Shown: positions 37,006-46,399, counted from the stretch's first letter. The stretch is DNA of 64,000 nt from Methanoculleus sp. 7T (GCF_023195915.1 NZ_JALPRP010000002.1:310001-374000), one strand, 5' to 3'. Numbers and translations: made by a program. The notes: generated by a model from the sequence alone, not told the origin.

Positions 37006-38010
37006 ATGATCGTGAAAGCAGTGCAGGTACTTGCCGTTCTGCTCATCGCATGCACTTTGTGCATTCCTGCAGTCGCGGCCTCAACGATCTCCCTTGAATA
37101 TTACCATATGGACCGGTGCCCGGACTGTAAACTGACCGATCCCCTGATCGCGGACATAGAAAGCACCTACGACGGCGCCCTCGCGATCGAATGGATCGAT
37201 GTCGAAACCGTGGACGGATGGGAGCGATGGAACGCGTACGCATTTCTCGAAGTCCCGGCCGTGGTTGTGAACGGCACCGTCACAATTCCCAAAGAGGAGA
37301 TCACCGAAGAGAACGTCAGGGCGGCGATCGAGCAGTCCCTTGCCGGCACTGAGCCGCAGGAGAACTCGCCGCCGATTAACTGGAATATCCCGTTTGCATT
37401 CTCCCTGGGCCTTTTCTCCGGGTTTTCACCCTGCCTGATGGCAATACTCGGATTCATACTGGTTTACGTTACCGGGTCGGGCAAAGGGCTGAGAAGCAGT
37501 CTCCTGAACTCATTGATATTCGGCCTGGGGCTGGTAGCCGCGTATATCGTCCTGGGGTGCTGCTTCCTGCTGGCAGGGATGTCCCTCGGCGGTTTCGGTC
37601 CGTACCTCGCCGTCGCGGCAGGACTGATCACGATACTCACCGGGGTGAACCTGCTTGGGTTGATAAAACTCCCGATCTCCGCGGACAGTTATATCCGGTC
37701 CGCTATACAAAGGCACTCGACCACCCTTGCCGGGTTGTTCATTCTGGGCATGATATTTTCGATTGTCAAGGCTCCGTGCGCCGCACCGATGCTCCTCGTC
37801 CTGCTGAGCAGAATCCTGATCGACGGCACCGTGCAGGATTTATCACTCCTGCTGGTCTTCGGAGCCGGGGTGCTCACGCCGTTTCTCGGCGTCGGGGTCC
37901 TCGGTGGATACGCCTCATCAAGCCGGATAAGAGGATACCGGGATATAATCAAGGCTGTCAGCGGGGTTGTTTTGATTGGATTTGGGCTCTGGCTCATCTT
38001 CTGGGGATAA
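37006..38010 (+). CDS. Thioredoxin-CcdA (DsbD-like) fusion
   Basis: 334 aa. GGAGGG precedes the ATG at 37006. A signal peptide (1-25) leads to an outer thioredoxin-like domain (about 28-110) with active site CPDC (MDRCPDCKLTDP) and a cis-Pro region EVPAVVVNG. From about 125 follows a six-to-seven-helix CcdA/DsbD transmembrane domain (LGLFSGFSPCLMAILGFIL and FSIVKAPCAAPMLLVLL with the paired Cys and Pro). Such proteins carry thiol electrons across the membrane. Next to a 12-cysteine secreted peptide, a role in its disulfide formation or isomerisation is a reasonable inference. Confidence 0.85.
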   Translation: MIVKAVQVLAVLLIACTLCIPAVAASTISLEYYHMDRCPDCKLTDPLIADIESTYDGALAIEWIDVETVDGWERWNAYAFLEVPAVVVNGTVTIPKEEITEENVRAAIEQSLAGTEPQENSPPINWNIPFAFSLGLFSGFSPCLMAILGFILVYVTGSGKGLRSSLLNSLIFGLGLVAAYIVLGCCFLLAGMSLGGFGPYLAVAAGLITILTGVNLLGLIKLPISADSYIRSAIQRHSTTLAGLFILGMIFSIVKAPCAAPMLLVLLSRILIDGTVQDLSLLLVFGAGVLTPFLGVGVLGGYASSSRIRGYRDIIKAVSGVVLIGFGLWLIFWG

Positions 38011-38152
38011 ACGCTGCTGGATCCAAGCATCCGGTTCCGTATCGTTTTCATCGCTCCCTCAACGGGGAGTGAACGGTCAACGGGTAAATCTTACGGCCTT
38101 CGTCCCGGTACGGGATGTCTATAACAGTCGATTGCCGGGACTGTTGTACCTT
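38011..38152. other. Short intergenic spacer before the second promoter module
   Basis: No gene seen. It separates the CcdA fusion from the duplicated module and holds GATCGCTCCC-type GC-rich sequence without clear repeats. Confidence 0.4.
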
Positions 38153-38476
38153 GCACGATCTCCCTCGCCGCAAGAACCGCCTCTCTCCTGTACTCGTGCC
38201 CCCCGGGATGGGATGGATTGCTTCACTTCCGCAAAAACAGCCGGTTGACGTGTAGAGAGATGTGACAGAAAACATAACTGTCAGAACGTTCAGGTCATTG
38301 TGCGGATGCCCGGAATGCGTTCGCAAAACGTCGGAGGCTCACCCAGCCGATTTGCCAAACGTCGGGTGAACCCCCCACTGCCCGAAGGCGAAAGAGCGGT
38401 CTGCACTCCCTGTACTTAAGGACTGTGCCTCTTCTGCCTCCGGGTCGCGACTGGGGGAAAGAAAAATGAATGGAAA
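38153..38476 (+). repeat. Duplicated promoter module, right copy
   Basis: The second copy of the module at 34550-34866, about 324 bp, direct orientation. It includes the inverted repeat arms GGCTCACCC (38336-38344) and GGGTGAACC (38364-38372), the block CTGTACTTAAGGACTGTGCC, GGGGGAAAG as ribosome binding site and the first codons of the lipoprotein gene that follows. The spacer between the arms differs from the left copy while the arms are kept. Confidence 0.8.
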
Positions 38477-38840
38477 GAGCAGAACAAGAGACGTAGGTCA
38501 AACAGTTGGAATCACATCCATCCTCATTTTAACATTGCTCTCAAGCGGTTGCACTGATACAGGAAAAACCGATGAAGAGACCGTCATTGGAACGGTCGTA
38601 CACGTCGAAAACGACAGTGGAGTATATATCATACAGGCGGAAAACGGAACATGTTACGCTCCTGTTCATCTGGACGAAGCCTATCGGGTAGATGGCATGA
38701 TGGTTGGCTTCCGGGGGGTCATTCCGGAGAATGATGGTGTGCCAGAATCGCCGTGTATTCCTATCGAAATTCATTATATCGGTACATACGTTCCGCCCGA
38801 AACAAATGCCACATTCACACTTGAGAAACAGTTGCCGTGA
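38466..38840 (+). CDS. Small lipoprotein under the duplicated promoter
   Basis: 124 aa. The lipoprotein signal ends LTLLSSGC (Cys at about residue 30), then a small beta-rich domain (ETVIGTVVHVENDSGVYIIQ) resembling OB-fold-like secreted proteins; no family recognised. Its first codons and its entire upstream region are duplicated from the archaeocin-like gene, so the two genes are probably expressed together. Self-protection is one possible role; there is no direct sign of it. Confidence 0.65.
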   Translation: MNGKSRTRDVGQTVGITSILILTLLSSGCTDTGKTDEETVIGTVVHVENDSGVYIIQAENGTCYAPVHLDEAYRVDGMMVGFRGVIPENDGVPESPCIPIEIHYIGTYVPPETNATFTLEKQLP

Positions 38841-39336
38841 GACAATCTCGTATTGTATTGCAGAGTTCAACCGACTGCCTGAAGGAACCACGGGAACGGG
38901 TGCATCCCTTTCCCTAACAAACAGTCTGCATCGGTTCCGATTGTGAGGGAAAAATCCTGTATACGACTCCAGTACTTCGCTAAAATGTTTGAGACGGTCA
39001 TCGAGAGGTTAAACCATCGATCCCTCTTCGCGTTTTTCGCGGCTCGCACCTGGCGGTGCTCAAGCTCGCTTCGCTCGCATTTCGCGTGAGTTAACCAGTG
39101 AGGGGTACTGCCTCACGCGAAGAACGCGAAGCCGCGAAGGACGACGGATGGGACGTCAGGAGTTCGAACACCGTCAGGTGCGAAGGAAGTCGATTGTTTG
39201 ACCTCCGGGGGCCTCAGCAAAAGACGTTAGCGAAGTACTGAGACTGGTTTGTATTTCCCGTACTGTCGAGATAGAGAATAGGCTGGACCTGATTCTGCCC
39301 CGGCAAAACTTCCGGGCCCACCCCAAAAAAAGAGTG
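38841..39336. repeat. Intergenic region with outer direct repeat, right copy
   Basis: No gene seen. From 39021 to 39188 it matches the left outer repeat (34315-34475). Within it are two copies of the dispersed hairpin: GCACC-TGGC-GGTGC at 39046-39059 and CACC-GTCA-GGTG at 39169-39180. The island ends here and GC-rich core genes resume. Confidence 0.6.
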
Positions 39337-40680
39337 TTATTCTTCCTTCAGCATCGCGTTGATTGCCGCAGCTGCCTTCTTCGCCGAGCCCATAGCCTCG
39401 ATCACCGTCGCCGCGCCGGTGACGATGTCACCGGCGGCGTAGACGTGGTGGATCGAGGTCCGGCCGTTTTTGTCGGCGACGACGTTGCCCTTCCTCCCGC
39501 GCTCGAGGCCCGGGATCAGGGAGACGAGGAGCGGGTTCGGGCTCGTGCCGATCGCCTGGATGACCATGTCCACGTCGAGGGTGAACTCGCTCCCCTCGAT
39601 CGGTTCGGGGGACCGGCGGCCGCTCGCGTCGATGCCACAGAGGGACATCTTCACGCACTCGACGCCGGTGACGCACTGCTCGCCGAGGATCTGCGTCGGG
39701 TTCGTGCAGGTGAGGAACTCGATCCCTTCCTCCTTTGCATGGACGACCTCGGCCCTCCGTGCCGGCATCTCCTCCTCACCCCGCCGGTAGACCAGGGAGA
39801 CCTTCGCTCCGAGGCGGCGTGCCACCCGGGCGGCGTCCATAGCAACGTTGCCGCCGCCGATCACCGCCACGCGGGCCCCGTGCAGGACCGGCGTGTCGAA
39901 CTCGGGAAACGCGTCGGCGTGCATCAGGTTCACCCTCGTGAGAAACTCATTTGCCGAGTAAACGCCGTTTTTGTTCTCCCCGGGAATACCCATAAACGCG
40001 GGGAGCCCCGCCCCGGTCGCAAGGAAGACCGCGTCGTAGCCGAGGAGTTCGTCGACGCTGACGCTCCTCCCCACGAGGTGGTTCTTCTTTAAGCGGACGC
40101 CGAGGGCGAGCACTTGGTCGAGTTCCGCCTTGACGACGTCTTTCGGCAGCCGGAACGCGGGGATTCCGTAGGTCAGGACGCCGCCCGCCTCATGGAGCGA
40201 CTCGAAGACCGTGACGGCGTGGCCTGCGCGGGCGAGTTCGGCCGCAGCCGTCAGCCCTGCCGGACCGGACCCCACGACCGCCACCCGCTTCCCGGTCGGG
40301 CGGGCTGTCTCGGGGAGTTCGGCGCCGTTTCCCCGTTCCCAGTCGGCCACGAACCGCTCAAGCGCACCGATCCGGATCGGGGTCTCTTTGTTGCCGAGGA
40401 TGCAGACCCCCTCGCACTGTGTCTCCTGCGGGCAGACCCGTCCGCAGATGGCGGGGAGCATGTTCTGCTCCTTGAGCGCCCGTGCGGCCCCGAGGAAGTC
40501 CCCCTCAGCGACCTTTCGGATGAATGCCGGGATATCGATGCAGACCGGACAGCCTTTTATGCAGAGCGGCTTTTTGCACTGCAGGCACCGCTCCGCCTCG
40601 GCGATAGCCTCTTCGGCGGAGAGGCCGCAATCGACCTCTTTAAAGTCGTTGACCCGGATGTCGGCAGGCCGGTCACTCAT
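39337..40680 (-). CDS. NfnB/GltA-type NADPH oxidoreductase subunit
   Basis: 447 aa from the ATG at 40680; a longer frame to 40731 would run far into the upstream gene. An N-terminal Fe-S domain (CLQCKKPLCIKGCPVCIDIP, then CGRVCPQETQCEGVC) leads to two Rossmann domains: FAD site VVGSGPAGLTAAAELARAGH and NADPH site VIGGGNVAMDAARVARRLG, ending VYAAGDIV. The arrangement is that of glutamate synthase small subunit and NfnB. Paired with the flavoprotein gene upstream (8-bp overlap), it fits the electron-bifurcating NfnAB complex that links ferredoxin, NADH and NADPH. Confidence 0.9.
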   Translation of the reverse strand: MSDRPADIRVNDFKEVDCGLSAEEAIAEAERCLQCKKPLCIKGCPVCIDIPAFIRKVAEGDFLGAARALKEQNMLPAICGRVCPQETQCEGVCILGNKETPIRIGALERFVADWERGNGAELPETARPTGKRVAVVGSGPAGLTAAAELARAGHAVTVFESLHEAGGVLTYGIPAFRLPKDVVKAELDQVLALGVRLKKNHLVGRSVSVDELLGYDAVFLATGAGLPAFMGIPGENKNGVYSANEFLTRVNLMHADAFPEFDTPVLHGARVAVIGGGNVAMDAARVARRLGAKVSLVYRRGEEEMPARRAEVVHAKEEGIEFLTCTNPTQILGEQCVTGVECVKMSLCGIDASGRRSPEPIEGSEFTLDVDMVIQAIGTSPNPLLVSLIPGLERGRKGNVVADKNGRTSIHHVYAAGDIVTGAATVIEAMGSAKKAAAAINAMLKEE

Positions 40681-41524
40681 GGTGGTGGCCTCCTTCGCCG
40701 CACCGGCATCGGTGCTCCGCAAACCGCTCAAGCGAGATCTTCTCCTGTCCGGTGTAGATCCGCTGCCGCTGCATCAGTTCGGCAAAGTCGACCTGATGCG
40801 CGTCGAACTCAGGGCCGTCGACGCAGGCAAACTTCGTCTCTCCCCCGACGGTCACCCGGCAGGAGCCGCACATCCCGGTCCCGTCGACCATGATCGGGTT
40901 GAGGCTCACGTAGGTCTTCACGCCGTAGGGGACCGTCACGCCGGAGGTGACCTTCATCATGATGGCGGGGCCGATGATCCAGACCCGGTCGATCGTCTTC
41001 TGCTCAAGCAACTTCTTGAGGACGTCGCTTGCAAACCCGTGGACGCCCTTGCTCCCGTCGTCGGTCGTGATATAGAGTTCGTCGCAGACATCCCGCATCT
41101 CGTCCTCGAGGATGAGGAGGTCGGCGCTCCGTGCCCCGATGATCCCGATGACGTGGTTGCCCGCCTCTTTTAGTTCCTTTGCGATGAGGGGCGTGCTTGC
41201 GATCCCCACGCCGCCGCCGATGACGCAGCAGGTGCCGTAGTTCTCGATCTCGCTCGGCTTTCCGAGCGGTCCTACGACGTCCTTGATGCTGTCCCCCGCG
41301 CGGAGCGTCGCAAGTTCCTGGGTCGTCTTGCCGACGGCCATAAATATCACCCGGACGGTATCTCCCTTGACCGCGGAGATGGTGAGCGGTATCCGCTCGC
41401 CTGTCTCATGCAGGCGCAGGATGAGAAATTGGCCTGCCCGTGCATGTTGCGCCACCTGCGGCGCACGTATCCAATATTCGTAAACCCGATCGGCGAGTTT
41501 GGTCGCCAATTCCACCTTATACAA
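40673..41524 (-). CDS. NfnA-type FAD/NAD and 2Fe-2S subunit
   Basis: 283 aa. The start is probably TTG 41524, placed 8 nt after AGGAG; the in-frame GTG at 41533 overlaps that site. The fold is that of ferredoxin-NADP reductase / dihydroorotate dehydrogenase electron-transfer subunits: RIPLTISAV flavin site, CCVIGGGVGIASTPLIAKEL nucleotide site, and a C-terminal 2Fe-2S motif DGTGMCGSCRVTVGG...FACVDGPEF. With the following gene it forms the NfnAB pair. Confidence 0.9.
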   Translation of the reverse strand: MYKVELATKLADRVYEYWIRAPQVAQHARAGQFLILRLHETGERIPLTISAVKGDTVRVIFMAVGKTTQELATLRAGDSIKDVVGPLGKPSEIENYGTCCVIGGGVGIASTPLIAKELKEAGNHVIGIIGARSADLLILEDEMRDVCDELYITTDDGSKGVHGFASDVLKKLLEQKTIDRVWIIGPAIMMKVTSGVTVPYGVKTYVSLNPIMVDGTGMCGSCRVTVGGETKFACVDGPEFDAHQVDFAELMQRQRIYTGQEKISLERFAEHRCRCGEGGHHHE

Positions 41525-41691
41525 CCGCTTCACTCCTGATAATCCTGGTCGATGTTAACGTCAAACAGTATCTAACGCTTCGTACATATTGTGGCTCCAG
41601 CCTCATTACTGCAGCTATTCTGCGCGGCGCGGTCTTCCCATAACGAGACAGAACACGAATTATTATCCCTACATTTGTCGCACGGATATGT

Positions 41692-41847
41692 ATGCGGAGC
41701 CAGGTACGCTGGGGGATCGCCCTGACCGTCATCGGCGCGGTGATTGCACTTATAATCCCTATTTACGGCATTCCCATCGCCGTGATCGGCATCGCGCTGT
41801 TCATCTGGCGGGGGCGCGAGGATGTCATCGAAGAGATCAGGGAGTGA
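41692..41847 (+). CDS. 51-aa membrane peptide
   Basis: An ATG at 41692 opens a 51-residue frame: a short basic start (MRSQVRW), a long hydrophobic stretch (about 8-38) with a Pro-Gly break (IPIYGIP) that would form a helical hairpin, and an acidic tail REDVIEEIRE. A TATA-like AATTATTAT at about 41659-41667 suggests a leaderless transcript. The stop is 3 nt before the YbjQ gene, so they are coupled. Too short for many gene finders; function unknown. Confidence 0.65.
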   Translation: MRSQVRWGIALTVIGAVIALIIPIYGIPIAVIGIALFIWRGREDVIEEIRE

Positions 41848-41850
41848 ACA

Positions 41851-42171
41851 ATGATACTGACGACGACTGCAGAGGTGCCGGGCTACGCCGTAGGGGAGAT
41901 CCTCGGCGTGGTCTTCGGCAACACGGTACGGACGAAGAACGTAGGAAAGGACGTCATGGCGGGCTTAAAGAGCCTTGTCGGCGGTGAACTCCAGGAGTAC
42001 ACCGAGATGCTCTCCGATGCCAGGACCGAGGCGTACAACCGTATGGTCAACGCCGCGCGCGACCTCGGGGCCGACGCGGTGGTGAACATCCGGTTCACGA
42101 CATCCCAGACAATGGCGACGGCGGCGGAACTCCTCGCCTACGGGACGGCGGTGAAGCTCGTCCCGAAGTAG
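41851..42171 (+). CDS. YbjQ/UPF0145 family protein
   Basis: 106 aa. The pattern TTAEVPGYAVGEILGVVFGNTV, then EYTEMLSDARTEAYNRM and ARDLGADAVVNIRF, is typical of the YbjQ/UPF0145 family, small proteins of unknown function that form pentamers. Codon-level coupling to the membrane peptide upstream suggests they act together at the membrane. Confidence 0.9.
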   Translation: MILTTTAEVPGYAVGEILGVVFGNTVRTKNVGKDVMAGLKSLVGGELQEYTEMLSDARTEAYNRMVNAARDLGADAVVNIRFTTSQTMATAAELLAYGTAVKLVPK

Positions 42172-42712
42172 GGCTTTGGGGTTTAGGGCAGGATCTCTTG
42201 CTCTCTTTTTTGGGTTGGGACTCGCGTGGTGGGTTGAGTCTTTCGAAGGCACGTGATGCGCAGTGGGCGTGGTCTCTCCTGTGAATGGAACTCCTAAGTT
42301 AGACTGTGGGATGTCAACTTTGCAATGAGGGACTGTTGGAACTTTAGATCGGTGAAAAGCCCCGTACACTGGACCGTGGTGGCCTGCGCACCTGCTGGTG
42401 CTCGAGCTCCATTCCGGAGGAACGTCGCTTATCGCAACTGGGGGAGGGGCTGACGGGGAGGGGGCGTGCCCCCTCCCCTGTCTCTAACGCGTAGAGATCC
42501 AAACTCCCCGTAGCCCCACCCCGCCCGGCCTTCGGCCTCCTCCCCCGCCCCTGGGGCGGGGGCAGTGCGTGGCGATAGCCAATAGAAATCCGTGTACGGG
42601 TTTATGCAACTGACGAAAGTTTGGGTGTCGCAGGCGTGAAAGACACGTTCTGCGACGCTAAATTTGAGCGCTACAACGCGTGAATCCCCGAGGGGCTGAG
42701 CCCCCGGCCCCC
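42172..42712. repeat. Intergenic region with three dispersed repeat types
   Basis: No gene was recognised. It holds GGACCGTGGT (42371-42380, reverse of the ACGGTCC motif), the hairpin GCACC-TGCT-GGTGC at 42388-42401, a block GTGCCCCCTCCCCTGTCTCT near 42465-42484 shared with 20.62 kb, and GGGGCAGTGCGTGGCGATAG at 42559-42578. It is the richest of the composite repeats. Confidence 0.6.
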
Positions 42713-44350
42713 CTACTCCGCAAGTTTCTTTGTCTTCCTCACCCTGACCGCGACCCCGCGCTTCGACCGGAGCATCTCGTCCGCCCCCATCATCGCCCGC
42801 CCGGTTGCGACCGCGAGCGGCCCTTCCACGAGCACCTCGTCGCCCTCCCGTATCCGGGGGTCGCAGTCCGTGACGCCCGGGGCGAGGACATCGCCCTGCG
42901 GCACGAACGCGTCGATCTTGATCCGGTAGCCCTCCGGTATCAGGTCCCAGCCCTCGAATGTCGGGCGGAAGAGCCCGGTTCCCGCATCGATGCTGAAGAG
43001 TTGCTGTTTCCCGCGGAGGACCGCCATCTGCATGCTCCTGCCCCGGATCTGGAGCCCCTTCGTGTTGATGTCGGTCGCAAACTGCCAGGAGACCGTGCCT
43101 CGGATGGTATCGGTCTGCATCCGGCGCTCGCCCTCAAGGGCGGCATCCAGCGCCGCGAGTGACGCAGGCGACGTCGGGTGGCCGCGGCAGGTCACCTCGA
43201 GGTCGATCCCGCAGGCTTCCGCCGCCATCTCCGCGACGGTGAGCGCCCCGCCTTCGAGGTGGGCGACTACGCGGCGGTAGGGGTGCGCGGCGAAGTAGCG
43301 GGCGAGGATATCGGCGATGAAGGCGCACTCCTCGCGGTCCCAGTAGCCGGTCACCGGCACATCGTAGTGTCCTGCCGGGTAGATCAGTTCCAGTTCCCGG
43401 GGCACGAGGCCGAGCGGCGAGGTGACGATCAACTCATGCGCCCGCCGGTTCACCGTGTTCATAAAGAGCCGGTGGCTCCGGGAGAGCGAGTAGGGTTTCC
43501 GCGCCGAGCAAGGGAGGAGGACCGCGACGTCGGTCCGGGTCGGGACGAACCGCTCGATCACCCGGTCGGCGAACCGCCGGATCTCCGCCCGGTTCTGCGA
43601 CTCGGCGGTGTTTGCCCGCATCGGCACCGCCCGCGCCACCGGGAGGAAGCGCTCCATGAAGGCATAGTTCCGGTCGAGGAACCGGAGGATGCCCACCTGC
43701 GCCGCGTCCGTGCGGCACCGGGCCTCCATCAGCTCCCGGAGCCTTCCGGCCTCGATGTAGTGCCGCACGAGGGCGATCTCACGGTCCAGCGCCAGGCGGT
43801 TGTGCCGGACCAGATCGCCGTCCCGGCAGCCCTCGCACCCGCAGACCCCGGTCTCCATCAGCGAGGCGGGGAACTCGCCTTCCGGCAGGCAGAAGGTCTT
43901 CTGTGCGGACGCAAGGTCGACGGCCCGGTAGTCGAAGAGGTCGAAGCCCGAGTATATGAGGAGGCAGGCAGTCGAAGGGAGCGCCGACGCCGGGGCGTAC
44001 CATGCGGTATCCGGCGGGACGCTCTCTTTTAAGGCGACGAGCCACGCCGCGTAGTTCCGGGGGTTCGCAAGCGCCGTGTGCCAGTTTGCGGCCATCGTGC
44101 AGTCGCCCGACTCCGACTTCGGCGGGGCGAGCGGGTGGACGGCCACTGGCTGCCCCTCTCCTGGGGAGAAGTAGTCCCGGACGAACGCCGAGTCAGCAGA
44201 GAGCGGGACGTTTGAGAGGGGGCGCCTGCCGAGCGCAGGGAAGAGAGCGTCCGCATCGAGGGCGGCGGGGAGGGATACGCTCATCTCCTCGTGCTCGTAG
44301 GTCCCTATCCGCGCCAGTCCGTCGCGCTTTGCTGCCTCATACCTGCTCAC
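42713..44350 (-). CDS. arcS: Archaeosine synthase
   Basis: 545 aa. It converts preQ0 at tRNA position 15 towards archaeosine. The start is GTG 44350, with GGAGGTG four bases upstream inside the end of tgtA. A TGT-like N-terminal domain lacking the catalytic aspartates ([17 protein letters not shown]) is followed by the DUF5591 core with the ArcS signature [14 protein letters not shown] and a C-terminal PUA domain ([18 protein letters not shown]). The overlap of 14 bp with tgtA makes the pair one translational unit. Confidence 0.9.
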   Translation of the reverse strand: MSRYEAAKRDGLARIGTYEHEEMSVSLPAALDADALFPALGRRPLSNVPLSADSAFVRDYFSPGEGQPVAVHPLAPPKSESGDCTMAANWHTALANPRNYAAWLVALKESVPPDTAWYAPASALPSTACLLIYSGFDLFDYRAVDLASAQKTFCLPEGEFPASLMETGVCGCEGCRDGDLVRHNRLALDREIALVRHYIEAGRLRELMEARCRTDAAQVGILRFLDRNYAFMERFLPVARAVPMRANTAESQNRAEIRRFADRVIERFVPTRTDVAVLLPCSARKPYSLSRSHRLFMNTVNRRAHELIVTSPLGLVPRELELIYPAGHYDVPVTGYWDREECAFIADILARYFAAHPYRRVVAHLEGGALTVAEMAAEACGIDLEVTCRGHPTSPASLAALDAALEGERRMQTDTIRGTVSWQFATDINTKGLQIRGRSMQMAVLRGKQQLFSIDAGTGLFRPTFEGWDLIPEGYRIKIDAFVPQGDVLAPGVTDCDPRIREGDEVLVEGPLAVATGRAMMGADEMLRSKRGVAVRVRKTKKLAE

Positions 44351-45788
44351 GGTACACCTCCGCGTCAGGGACCTCTTCGAGGATAATGCGTGCCCACGCC
44401 TCATCGCACCGGACTGCGAACCGACTTGTTGGGTGCGCCTCCATCAGGGCGCGGATCCCGGCGCACCCGGACCTGACCATATCGTCGTCCCATTCAGGGA
44501 CCTCGCTCTGGCCGATCGGGAATGTCTCTGCGAGTTCGGTAGGATACGGCCCGAAGGGAGGCTTGAAGTTCAGCACCGTATCGAACCCGGGGATCTCGCG
44601 CCCGTCGAACGAGACCAGCACCCGCTCCCCGAGGGGAATGCGGGGGATGACCTCGTGGTACCGCAGCACCTCCGTCCGCCGGCAACTCTCAGACCCGCAG
44701 TAGAAGAACCGGCGCTTGGAGACGTTGTCGTAGTGCTCGAGTTCGGCGGCGTGGCCGAGGAGTTCCCGGTAGCCGGCGAGTAGCCGCGGATGGCTCCGGC
44801 ACCGCTCGTCGACCAACTCCCAGAGGGTTCCGTCCTGAACCGCCTGCCTGATGCGGGCGATCTCCGCGAGGGTGACGTAGAGGTTGTGGAGGGCGAGCAG
44901 CCGCTCCCGGTCTTCGGACCGCCTGAGTTCGTCGGCGGTCATCGAGCGGCAGACCTTGCAGGGGCAGGGGAGTTCGGCGAGCTCGTCTATCTTGAAACTC
45001 CCATGCGGAGTGATATAGCGCCCCTCTCTGGCAAAGAGCGCGTATGCGGCCGAGTCGAAGAGGTCGCAGCCCATCGCTACGGCAAGAGCGAACATCGACG
45101 GGTGGCCCGCACCGAAGAGGTGGACGGCCGTCGCCGGCGAGAGGCCGCGTTTGGCCGCGAGGACGACCTGCACCAGGTCCTGATAACGGTAGTTTTCCAT
45201 CAGCGGCACCACGGCGCCGACCGGGCAGAAGGAGAACCCAAGGTCCTGAACGGCCCGCCCGGCCTCCTCGCGGAGGTCGGTGAAGATGCCGCCCTGCACC
45301 GGCCCTGCTAGGTTCGCGTCGGGGAAGAGTTCCCGGGCCTCTCGGATCCGGTCCAAGGTGACCGCAAGTTCCCGTGCGGCCCGCTCCCGGCTCGCATCCG
45401 GCGGGGTTGGGATGTCCAGGGGGACGATGATGTCGCTTCCTATCGCCTGCTGGAACTCAAGCGTCTCGCGGTTGCTCACCTCGACCTCTCCGTAGACGGA
45501 GAGTTGGAACGAGCCGGAGTCGGTCATGATGGCGCCGTCGAAGTCGAGGACGCCGTGAAGCCCTTCCTCGAGCGCCCGGTCGCGGTACTCCGTGCTCCGC
45601 CTGAAGATGTAGGCGTTCGTGATCAGGGCCTCGACGCCCATCTCCTGCATCTCTCGGGGAGTCACCAGAGGAAGATGGGGGTTGACGACCGGGAGGAGCG
45701 CGGGTGTCCGAACCGTTTTGTCGTTCACCCTGAGCTTGCCGACCCTTCCAGCGATATCTTTGTGTATGACCTCAAAACTGATTGCCAT
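44337..45788 (-). CDS. tgtA: Archaeal tRNA-guanine(15) transglycosylase
   Basis: 483 aa. It exchanges guanine 15 of tRNA for preQ0, the first step on tRNA of archaeosine synthesis. Catalytic Asp in [13 protein letters not shown], nucleotide-binding [32 protein letters not shown], and the zinc site [10 protein letters not shown] with a following LHNLYV His. The length suggests the catalytic domain plus one C-terminal domain, with the PUA part in ArcS. It starts 5 bp after the AMMECR1 gene ends. Confidence 0.95.
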   Translation of the reverse strand: MAISFEVIHKDIAGRVGKLRVNDKTVRTPALLPVVNPHLPLVTPREMQEMGVEALITNAYIFRRSTEYRDRALEEGLHGVLDFDGAIMTDSGSFQLSVYGEVEVSNRETLEFQQAIGSDIIVPLDIPTPPDASRERAARELAVTLDRIREARELFPDANLAGPVQGGIFTDLREEAGRAVQDLGFSFCPVGAVVPLMENYRYQDLVQVVLAAKRGLSPATAVHLFGAGHPSMFALAVAMGCDLFDSAAYALFAREGRYITPHGSFKIDELAELPCPCKVCRSMTADELRRSEDRERLLALHNLYVTLAEIARIRQAVQDGTLWELVDERCRSHPRLLAGYRELLGHAAELEHYDNVSKRRFFYCGSESCRRTEVLRYHEVIPRIPLGERVLVSFDGREIPGFDTVLNFKPPFGPYPTELAETFPIGQSEVPEWDDDMVRSGCAGIRALMEAHPTSRFAVRCDEAWARIILEEVPDAEVYREQV

Positions 45789-45793
45789 TCGGG

Positions 45794-46360
45794 TTAAACC
45801 GCCTTTTCATCGAATATCTGCCCCTCGAAAGTCAGCACGGCGACGTCGTCGCGTCTCCAGCATCCTACCGGGAGCCCGGCCTTGACGCAGGTCTGGTCGA
45901 GGAACTCCTTGCTGGTCCAACCGTACTCGGTCGGGACCTGCGGGAGGAGGAGGCCCCCGGTCCCAAGACCGCTGACGATCAGACCGTGCTTCCCGACCAC
46001 GACGCAGTCGGGGCGCCGTTCCGGCGGGCAGTCGAGCGTTTGGGGCTCCGTGAGCACCGTCACCTCAAGGTCGAGACCGTCGAGTTCCCGCTGTGATACC
46101 GGCGGGAACCGAGGGTCCTCCAAGGCGGCCGATACGGCCGCCTCGACGATTGCATCCCCAAGCGGCCGTATGGGGTACGGGAGGCCGATGCATCCGCGGA
46201 GATGTCCCTGACGCTTGATCGTGACGAAGACGCCGCGTCTCTGCAAAAAGACCGGGGGGAGCCCGGGCAGCACCATTCGCTCGCCGTTCACGGCTTTCTC
46301 GATGGTGCTCCGTGCCAGATGAACTGCCGTTCTGCCTTCTTCCGGGGTCAGCATTTCCAT
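45794..46360 (-). CDS. AMMECR1 family protein
   Basis: 188 aa. The invariant motif LRGCIG (in [13 protein letters not shown], about residues 52-58), followed by [22 protein letters not shown] and [16 protein letters not shown], identifies the archaeal/eukaryotic AMMECR1 family. Function is not established. It is the first gene of the tgtA-arcS run, though no mechanistic link is known. Confidence 0.9.
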   Translation of the reverse strand: MEMLTPEEGRTAVHLARSTIEKAVNGERMVLPGLPPVFLQRRGVFVTIKRQGHLRGCIGLPYPIRPLGDAIVEAAVSAALEDPRFPPVSQRELDGLDLEVTVLTEPQTLDCPPERRPDCVVVGKHGLIVSGLGTGGLLLPQVPTEYGWTSKEFLDQTCVKAGLPVGCWRRDDVAVLTFEGQIFDEKAV

Positions 46361-46399
46361 CAGAATGGGTCGTATGAGATTGAATACCTTTAGCCTTTC

